This document shows, piece by piece, positions 39,787-46,934 of a DNA stretch of 64,000 nt. Under the pieces are notes generated by a model. It was not told the origin of the DNA and searched no databases. It saw nothing but the letters and a program-made list of their open reading frames with translations. The position numbers were made by a program, and so were the translations under genes. The DNA is taken from positions 310,001 to 374,000 of the forward strand of contig OZ244832.1 of the NCBI GenBank assembly GCA_965220485.1, in the 5' to 3' direction. The stretch is from Aldehydirespirator sp965220485 (GTDB taxonomy: Bacteria > Actinomycetota > Acidimicrobiia > Acidimicrobiales > Aldehydirespiratoraceae). Every line of letters begins with the position of its first letter. Within the stretch, counting starts at the first letter, position 1.

Positions 39787-39879
39787 ATGCGGGGCCGAGC
39801 CCGGGAGCTGTTCCGCTGGGTCGAGACCCACGACCCGTCGCTGGCCGACGTGTCCCAACGGGTCCGCGCCCTCATCTGA
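39787..39879 (+). pseudogene. Truncated duplicate of the 3' end of the TPR gene
   Basis: From 39796 the sequence matches 38048-38131 (protein ARELFRWVETHDPSLADVSQ and RVRALI against ARELFRWVESHDPRLADVSQ and RVRALS). An in-frame ATG at 39787 would give a 30-residue peptide, but it is a relic. Its end overlaps the stop of the convergent oxidoreductase gene. Confidence 0.85.
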
Positions 39880-41218
39880 GCGGGGCGAAGCGCGCCTCCA
39901 TATCGCGGCGGATCTTCACTGCGTCGCTGGTCTCGTCGACCTTTACGTCGGCCCAGGTGATCACTTGGCCCTTGGGCACGTCGTTGACCAGAGGGACGTT
40001 GTGGGCGAGGCCGATAGGCAGGGCTCCCATGGCGAGGCTGTCGCCTGCCGGCATGAGCCGACCCCAGACCGTGAAGCCCCCCTCGCCGTCGAGGCTGTCG
40101 CCGGGCCCGAGGTGCCGCTTGGCCACCGCCACGGCATCGCCGTGAAACCCGGTGGGTGTCCCAGTCGGTTCGCCGCGAAGCGCCGCGCTCAAGACTGACA
40201 CGCCAACCTCCAGGCCGATCAGATGGTAGGGCTTGTAGGTCGCGCTGTAACGGCCAGTGCGGTCGGTCATGAGGCCGTACTCGGCAAAGCAGCGCGCCGT
40301 GTAGTCGCTGGGCGCCTCGAAGACCACGTAGACCCCCCAGCGCAGATCGCGCTTGACCGGCTCGCCGTTTCGATACAGCGAGGAGATCACCTCCACCTGG
40401 CCCTTGTGGTGCAGCGTGCCGCCCTCGGCACGCGGGCGCAGGACCTGTGCCAGCTGGTCAGTGCCGGCCGGCGGGAATCCGAGCCCGCTCGGCGCCGGCA
40501 TCAGGCCGGTGGCATTGGACACCGCGGCCATCTCGATCGCTGACTTCGTGCCGTCGAGGAATGAGTTGAACATCTGTGGGTTCATGCCGCCCTCGGCGGC
40601 GCGCTCGGGCGTGATGCCGTAGCCGTCCCAGACGGTCTCGGGGGTGGAGTCGTGGAAGCTCGGCAGGTACTTGGTGCCCTTGCCCGCTGCGACGACACCG
40701 AGGCCCGCGGCTTGGGCCCAATCGACCATCTCGCAGATCAGCGCCGGCTGGTCGCCGTAGGCCATCGAGTAGACCAGCCCGGCGTGGCGCGCCTCCTCGG
40801 CCAGCAGCGGGCCGGCCAGGACGTCGGCTTCGACGTTGGCCATGACGATGTGCTTGCCGTTGGCGATGGCGGCCCGGGCGTGTGCGAGTCCGGCCGGGGG
40901 GTCGCCGGTCGCGTCGATCACGACCTCCACACCGTCGGCGGCGATCAGCTCGAAGGCTTCGTCGGTGAGCAGGATCGTGCTCTGCTCCCGCGCGCCAGGA
41001 GGCGAGTAGACCCACCCGGCCTCCCCGGTCCAGCGGGTTCCGGCCAGGGCGGCGCGGGCGCGGTCGGGATCGAGGTCGGCGATGGCTGCCACATGGAGTC
41101 CGGGTGTGTGCCTGGCTTGGGCCAGGAACATCGAGCCGAACTTGCCGGCTCCGATCAGGCCGACGGTGACGGGGCGGCCCTCAGCGGCGCGCTCCTGCAG
41201 TAGCCGGAAGAGATTCAT
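39872..41218 (-). CDS. NAD(P)-dependent oxidoreductase with C-terminal SAF domain (homoserine dehydrogenase-like)
   Basis: The 448-residue protein has an N-terminal Rossmann domain (VTVGLIGAGKFGSMFLAQAR, DATGDPPAGLAHA, VMANVEADVLAGP) and a middle catalytic-like domain (YGDQPALICEMVDWAQ, VAAGKGTKYLP). The C-terminal SAF-like domain includes MPAGDSLAMGALPIGLAHNV. Such proteins are often annotated as SAF-domain or FlgA-like oxidoreductases and occur in sugar or polyol catabolic clusters; the substrate is unknown. Its start lies 38 bases inside the end of the upstream dioxygenase gene, so the two are co-transcribed. Confidence 0.78.
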   Translation of the reverse strand: MNLFRLLQERAAEGRPVTVGLIGAGKFGSMFLAQARHTPGLHVAAIADLDPDRARAALAGTRWTGEAGWVYSPPGAREQSTILLTDEAFELIAADGVEVVIDATGDPPAGLAHARAAIANGKHIVMANVEADVLAGPLLAEEARHAGLVYSMAYGDQPALICEMVDWAQAAGLGVVAAGKGTKYLPSFHDSTPETVWDGYGITPERAAEGGMNPQMFNSFLDGTKSAIEMAAVSNATGLMPAPSGLGFPPAGTDQLAQVLRPRAEGGTLHHKGQVEVISSLYRNGEPVKRDLRWGVYVVFEAPSDYTARCFAEYGLMTDRTGRYSATYKPYHLIGLEVGVSVLSAALRGEPTGTPTGFHGDAVAVAKRHLGPGDSLDGEGGFTVWGRLMPAGDSLAMGALPIGLAHNVPLVNDVPKGQVITWADVKVDETSDAVKIRRDMEARFAPLR

Positions 41219-42050
41219 GCTGTGGATCCAAACTGTGGTCGCGTGCGTGCTGGTCGGGAGTCGAGTTCTCCTGGTGAATCAGCTCTTCGAGGCAGTTGTC
41301 GGCCAACGGCTCGATCGGCGCGAAGTCGCGCAGGGCGCGCCACTCAGCGCGTTGGAACCTGCGGATGTGGTTCGAGACCTCACAGAGGCTCAGGTAGACG
41401 ATCACCCGGCTCAAGGGGCTGATGTTCGGCGGGCTGGCGTGCGCCATGTTGGAGTGGAACATCAGCACGCAGCCGGCCTTGCCGGTCGGCGCGACCACAC
41501 CGCCCCTCTCAGCCAGCTCCCGGACGGTCTCACGGTCCAGGCACCAGAGCGGATAGGACGTGGTCTCCAGGTCGTGGCCGGCCTCGAGCACGCCCAACTT
41601 GTGGCTGCCCGGAAGGAGGATCAGCGGGCCGTTGGCCGCAGTCACGTCGTCGAGGAAGACCGCGATGTTCATGGCCCGGGGCTCGGGCATGTCGTCGTCG
41701 CGCTGCCAGGTGCCGTAGTCCTGGTGCCACTGCCACACCGCGCCGTCGAAGGCCGCCTTGGCGTTGATCTTGAACTGGTGCATGTACACCTGGCCGTCGA
41801 GGACTTGCATCACCGGCTCGAGGAGCCGAGGATGCGCGGCGACTCGCCGGTACGCCTCGTTGTAGCGGTGGGCGGCGAAGGCGCTGCGCGGTGCACCGTT
41901 GTCCTCGCACCACACCTCCTCCCGTTGCAGGGCGAAGCAGGTGTCGGCCTCGCGGCGCAGCAGCGCCGCTTCCGCGGCGGAGAAGACGTCGGGCAGGAAC
42001 AGATAGCCCGCCTCATCGAATTCCCGGACTTGGTCGTCGGTGAGCCTCAT
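41181..42050 (-). CDS. Phytanoyl-CoA dioxygenase (PhyH) family Fe(II)/2-oxoglutarate oxygenase
   Basis: The 289-residue protein resembles PhyH/ectoine-hydroxylase-type enzymes. The iron ligands are visible as HxD in VWQWHQDYGTW (about residue 121) and the distal histidine in FHSNMAHASPPN, with the 2-oxoglutarate arginine in SRVIVYLS. LILLPGSHKLGV is the typical loop. The start is ATG 42050, and the promoter is shared divergently with the aldolase gene. With the overlapping SAF-domain dehydrogenase it forms a small catabolic operon; the substrate is not evident. Confidence 0.85.
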   Translation of the reverse strand: MRLTDDQVREFDEAGYLFLPDVFSAAEAALLRREADTCFALQREEVWCEDNGAPRSAFAAHRYNEAYRRVAAHPRLLEPVMQVLDGQVYMHQFKINAKAAFDGAVWQWHQDYGTWQRDDDMPEPRAMNIAVFLDDVTAANGPLILLPGSHKLGVLEAGHDLETTSYPLWCLDRETVRELAERGGVVAPTGKAGCVLMFHSNMAHASPPNISPLSRVIVYLSLCEVSNHIRRFQRAEWRALRDFAPIEPLADNCLEELIHQENSTPDQHARDHSLDPQHESLPATAGARR

Positions 42051-42231
42051 CGCTCGTCTCCCTGGATCTGGGCAACGACGCTAGCGCAACTCCTTCGAAC
42101 CCCGCTCGTGGCCCACCTTGGCGGGTCCGCGCGCTCTGCTCACCGCGGGCGCTACCGTGGCGGCAGGCGGGCGCAGGTCGCTCGGCTTGCCGGCTGGCGG
42201 TCGCCTCGGACCACCCATCAGGAGTTGTTCT

Positions 42232-43281
<1,050 letters not shown>

Positions 43282-43423
43282 CCCCCGTCGAACTGGCAGG
43301 AACCGTGGAACCTGAAGAGCGTGTACCCGGATGACTCCGTGAATGCGGCCTGCCTCTGTGGCAGGCCGGGGACGACCAGCCTGGCGAGGTCCAGTGGGAA
43401 CCTCAGGCGGTACGATCGATCCC

Positions 43424-44551
43424 ATGTTCGAGCGCATCTACATCCACAACTACAAGTGCCTCGTCAACTTCGACCTCTGGCTGGTTCCTGAGAACGTCCT
43501 GCTCCTAGGGGCCAACGGTGCCGGCAAGACCGCGGTGCTCGACGTGATGTTCGGGCTTCGAGAATTGCTCGCGGGCGCGGCCAAGATCACTGATCGGGTC
43601 GCCTTCCACCCGGCCACCCTGACGCGCTGGCAGAACCGCAACGATCAGCTCTTCGAGATCGACGTCAGAGTTGATGACGAGCCCTTCCGCTATCAGCTCG
43701 AGATTCAGCACACCCCCGACGGGAGGCAGTCCCGTGTCGTGCGAGAGACATTGAGTTCAAGCGGGACTGCCCTGTTCAGTTTCGAGATGGGAAACGTGCA
43801 GCTCTTCCGTGACGACGGTTCCGAGGGGCCGAGCTACAGCGCGAACTGGCAGGAGTCGGCTCTGGCGCGAGTGGTGGAGCAGCCGAGCAACACTCGTTTG
43901 ACGAGCTTCATGAAGACGGTCAAGTCCACGGTCGTGTGCGACATCCGGCCGTCGATGCTTGGCACCGAATCCCTGGGCGAGGACACGGTGCTCGGTCGCC
44001 ATGCCGAGAACTTCGTCAATTGGTACCGGCATGCCGTTCAGGAGAATCCGGCGTCGGTCCGGGATCACGTCGAAGCGCTTCGTCCGGTGATCGACGGCTT
44101 TGATGACATCCATCTGCAGCAGTCGGGGTTGGACAGCCGCGCCCTGATGCTCGGCTTCCTGGATGGCGAAGGCGGTGGGGACGCTCGCTACAAGCTGCGC
44201 TTCGACGAGTTGTCCGACGGTCAACGAGTGCTGGTCGTCCTCTACGCACTGCTGCATCTGCGCCAGCCGAACCGTGGCATCGTCCTCTTCGTGGACGAGC
44301 CCGACAACTTCGTTGCGCTGCCGGAGATCCAGCCGTGGTTGATGGAGTTGGTCGATCTCTGCGAGACGACACCCTCTCAGGCGGTCCTCTGCTCACACCA
44401 CCCCGAATTGATCGACTACCTGGGACCAGACAGGGGAATCGTCCTGCGCCGCGGGTCATCCGCTGTCACCCTCGCTCAACTCGGGGGAGCCCAATCGCCA
44501 GCCCCTGGCCTCAAGCTGTCCGAACAGATGGCGCGGGGCCGGGGCGCGTGA
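43424..44551 (+). CDS. AAA/ABC-type ATPase of a probable two-gene defence module
   Basis: The 375-residue OLD/RecF-like ATPase has Walker A LLGANGAGKTAVLDVMF (about residue 27), a signature-like FDELSDGQRVLVVLYALLH, Walker B IVLFVDEPDNFVAL with the glutamate, and the H-loop AVLCSHHPELID. The start is ATG 43424, seven bases after TACGAT, so it is likely leaderless. Its stop overlaps the start of the downstream TOPRIM-like gene. The pairing resembles PARIS (AriA/AriB) and related ATPase-TOPRIM anti-phage systems, but sequence alone does not prove membership. Confidence 0.8.
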   Translation: MFERIYIHNYKCLVNFDLWLVPENVLLLGANGAGKTAVLDVMFGLRELLAGAAKITDRVAFHPATLTRWQNRNDQLFEIDVRVDDEPFRYQLEIQHTPDGRQSRVVRETLSSSGTALFSFEMGNVQLFRDDGSEGPSYSANWQESALARVVEQPSNTRLTSFMKTVKSTVVCDIRPSMLGTESLGEDTVLGRHAENFVNWYRHAVQENPASVRDHVEALRPVIDGFDDIHLQQSGLDSRALMLGFLDGEGGGDARYKLRFDELSDGQRVLVVLYALLHLRQPNRGIVLFVDEPDNFVALPEIQPWLMELVDLCETTPSQAVLCSHHPELIDYLGPDRGIVLRRGSSAVTLAQLGGAQSPAPGLKLSEQMARGRGA

Positions 44552-45090
44552 GCCGCGGCGTTCGCATCGTTCTGCTGTGTGAAGATCGTCAGCATGAGGC
44601 CTTCATAAAGCGCTTCCTTCGCGGCGATGGCTGGAACTTGCGCGATATTCGCGTCGAGATGTCCCCGCACGGACGCGGGTCGGCTGAGCAGTTCGTTCGC
44701 GAGCGGTTCCCGAAGGAGCTCCAGGCCGTCCGCGCGAAGGGCACGGAGCGTGTGCGGCTGATCGTGGTGGTCGATGGCGACGATAAGGGTGTGGCCGGTC
44801 GTCGCGCCTCCCTCGACAGTGCTTGCGCGGCGCACGGCGTGGCCTCTGCCGGCGACACCGACAACGTGCTCGTCTGCGTGCCGACGTGGAACATCGAGAC
44901 CTGGCTCGCCTTCCTCGATGGCGAGGACGTCGGCGAGTCCAGACGCGACTATCCCCGACTGGCTCGGGTGAGGGACTGCGATGCCCATGTCGAGAAGCTC
45001 GTCGAGATCTGTCGGGGCCAGCGGCATAGTCCTCCCCTGCCCCCGTCACTGGAAGACACCTGCGTCCAGTATCAGCGCCTATTCAGGTAG
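44548..45090 (+). CDS. TOPRIM/DUF4276-like partner of the ATPase
   Basis: The 180-residue protein begins VRIVLLCEDRQHEAFIKRF, with an acidic residue at the end of the first strand, and continues with RLIVVVDGDDKGVAGR (DxD), together the TOPRIM-type metal-binding arrangement. VCVPTWNIETWLAFLDGE is a conserved-looking C-terminal motif of RloB/DUF4276-like proteins. The GTG overlaps the ATPase stop (GTGA). It is a likely effector nuclease controlled by the ATPase. Its last 20 codons are duplicated at 46822-46879. Confidence 0.68.
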   Translation: MSRGVRIVLLCEDRQHEAFIKRFLRGDGWNLRDIRVEMSPHGRGSAEQFVRERFPKELQAVRAKGTERVRLIVVVDGDDKGVAGRRASLDSACAAHGVASAGDTDNVLVCVPTWNIETWLAFLDGEDVGESRRDYPRLARVRDCDAHVEKLVEICRGQRHSPPLPPSLEDTCVQYQRLFR

Positions 45091-45238
45091 ACGCCCCATG
45101 ATTCGGACCGCCGGGCAGCTTTCTGGCGGGTCCGCGCTGTCAGTCAAGTTCGGGCGCTGCCGTGGCGGCCGGCTGGCTCGGGCAGTCCGGGCGGGACCGC
45201 CGGCGCACACATCCCGCCGCCGATCAGAAGCATCTTCC

Positions 45239-45370
45239 GTGGACAAGCGGGCCGGCGGCACCGGTCTGATCTCGGGCCGCAAGGCCTTCCAGCGGCCCAT
45301 GGCCGAAGGCGTCGAACTGCTCAACGCCATCCAGGACGTGTACCTGGACCCGTCGGTCACCGTCGCCTGA
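45239..45370 (+). pseudogene. Collapsed duplicate of the class I aldolase gene
   Basis: GTGGAC is joined directly to the last 42 codons of the aldolase (KRAGGTGLISGRKAFQRPMA and on to the same stop), in frame. The 110 bp upstream (45128-45238) also resemble the aldolase 5' region (GGCGGGTCCGCGC and GCCGTGGCGGC blocks). So a whole second copy lost about 0.9 kb from its middle. The 3' part is nearly identical to 43150-43281. A 43-residue peptide could still be made. Confidence 0.88.
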
Positions 45371-45427
45371 CCCCGCCGCTGGTGGGCTGGGCAAGATGCA
45401 CCGGTAAAGGCGTCCACAGTGGAGCTT

Positions 45428-46708
45428 CTAGGGCGCCCACAGCGACGACAGGGGCCACATCCGCAGCCGGTCGCCCACGCTCACCTCGTGCGGACCCATG
45501 TGCAGCAGCACGCCGGCGGTGAAGCAGCCGGGCATCACGGCATCGAGGCGGTCGCGCATCCAACGGAGGTGCCGGAGACCGTCGGGCGAAGGGGAGCTGC
45601 TGGCCTTGACCTCGACTGCGACCACCGAGCCGTCGGGCCGCTCGAGAATCAGATCCACCTCGTGGTGCGCGTCGCGGTAGTGCCACAGGCTCATGCGAGT
45701 CTGCGCACTCGTCGCCTGCCGGGCGATCTCGTTCACCGCGAACGACTCCGCCAGAGCTCCCATCGCCGGCGATGACGTCAGCACCAGCGCGTCGGGGTCG
45801 ACGCCCAGCATGCTGGCTGCAAGCCCGGTATCGGCGATGTGGAGTTTGGGCCGCCGCACCGCTCTCGACGTGAGATTGCGCGACCAGGCCGGAAGCTCCC
45901 GCACCAAGAACACGGTCCGGAGCCAGTCGAGGTAGGCGACTACCGTCGGATGGCTGATCCCGAGCCTTCTCGACGCTGACGTGAGGTTCACTTCCTGGGA
46001 GGTCTGCGTCGCAGCCCAGCGCAGCAGCGGTTCCAGAGCGGCCGAGCGGCGGATATCGGCGAGGGCCACGATGTCGCGTCCGACGACGGTGTCCACATAG
46101 CTCTCGAACCAGCCGGGCCGCAGACCGGACGGCAGGCGAAGAACCTCGGGATACCCGCCCCGGCAGATCATCTCGGCGTAGTCACGTCGTGTGAGGGGCT
46201 CGGGCGCCCCGGGGTCGTGGCGGCGGTCGGGTTGGCGTGCACGAGCGATCCACGCGTCGATGGGTGCCGTCTCCGCATCGGCGATCTCTGCCTGCGACAG
46301 AGGCGCGAGTCGCAGGATCCGGGCCCGTCCGGCCAGGGACTCGCTGATGGTCGGCACCGAGAGGAAGTCGGTGGAGCCGGTGAGCAGGAACCGGCCCGGG
46401 GTCTGATCCTCGTCCACGAGCAGCTTGACGACTCTGATCAGCCGATCACCGGCGACCTGCACCTCGTCCACCACCAGCGGCGCCGGCCGACTCGTCAGGA
46501 ACGCCACGGGATCGTCGAGGGCGGCCTGCAGCATCGGCTCGTCCTCGAGCGTGACGTACGTTCCGCCGGACTCTTGGGCGATGAGCCGAGCCAGGGTCGT
46601 TTTGCCCGCTTGGCGCGCCCCGTGCAAGACCACGACGCGGAACCCGCCGAGCGCGTCTCGGAGCCGGTCTGCTAGATGCCTGCGAACATGCCCGCGAGTC
46701 GAGTCCAT
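45428..46708 (-). CDS. AAA_14/DUF4143 family ATPase with C-terminal nuclease-like domain (paralogue 3)
   Basis: The 426-residue protein starts at ATG 46708. It has Walker A LHGARQAGKTTLARL, Walker B-like APLVVDEVQVAGD, sensor GRFLLTGSTDFLSVPTISES, DUF4143 middle (HIADTGLAASMLGVDPDALV) and the C-terminal EVDLILERPDGSVVAVEVKA. It is most similar to paralogue 1 in motif wording (TISESLAGRA in both). It lies between the collapsed aldolase copy and a 3' fragment of the TOPRIM-like gene. Confidence 0.86.
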   Translation of the reverse strand: MDSTRGHVRRHLADRLRDALGGFRVVVLHGARQAGKTTLARLIAQESGGTYVTLEDEPMLQAALDDPVAFLTSRPAPLVVDEVQVAGDRLIRVVKLLVDEDQTPGRFLLTGSTDFLSVPTISESLAGRARILRLAPLSQAEIADAETAPIDAWIARARQPDRRHDPGAPEPLTRRDYAEMICRGGYPEVLRLPSGLRPGWFESYVDTVVGRDIVALADIRRSAALEPLLRWAATQTSQEVNLTSASRRLGISHPTVVAYLDWLRTVFLVRELPAWSRNLTSRAVRRPKLHIADTGLAASMLGVDPDALVLTSSPAMGALAESFAVNEIARQATSAQTRMSLWHYRDAHHEVDLILERPDGSVVAVEVKASSSPSPDGLRHLRWMRDRLDAVMPGCFTAGVLLHMGPHEVSVGDRLRMWPLSSLWAP

Positions 46709-46730
46709 TCCAGCCCGCTAGCACTGCTTC

Positions 46731-46799
46731 GAGAATTGCACGGGTGCTACATAGAGTTTTGCACGGGCACTAGTTGGAGTCTTGCACGGGCACCACTTC
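46731..46799 (-). promoter_or_regulatory. Three 23-bp direct repeats before DUF4143 ATPase 3
   Basis: On the plus strand the units start GAGAATTGCACGGG (46731), GAGTTTTGCACGGG (46754) and GAGTCTTGCACGGG (46777), exactly 23 bp apart; a weaker unit ending GCACTGCTTC occupies 46708-46730. The shared TTGCACGGG core differs from the repeats at the other three loci. Confidence 0.82.
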
Positions 46800-46821
46800 A
46801 AGAAGCCGCAGCGGTGCAGTT

Positions 46822-46879
46822 CTCCCCTGCCCCGTCGCTGGAAGACACCTGCGTCCAGTATCAGCGCCTCTTCAAGTAG
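46822..46879 (+). pseudogene. Fragment of the 3' end of the TOPRIM-like gene
   Basis: It matches 45033-45090 with a few changes and encodes PAPSLEDTCVQYQRLFK against PPSLEDTCVQYQRLFR, including the same stop and the next five bases. No other part of the gene is present here. Confidence 0.88.
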
Positions 46880-46903
46880 ACGCCTATTTCCAATAGTACG
46901 TCT

Positions 46904-46934
46904 ATGGCGACGGAATGGTAGGTTCCGTCGCCAT
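46904..46934 (+). promoter_or_regulatory. 12-bp perfect hairpin covering the start of the SLH protease gene
   Basis: ATGGCGACGGAA (46904-46915) pairs with TTCCGTCGCCAT (46923-46934) around a 7-nt loop. The right arm includes the ATG at 46933, so the structure could hide a start codon in the mRNA or act as a dyad operator in DNA. Confidence 0.6.

Noticed and set aside
46731..46799. Possible plasmid replication origin iterons
   Set aside because: No rep gene, DnaA boxes or AT-rich unwinding region are nearby, and the arrays sit directly on promoters of ATPase genes at four chromosomal loci.
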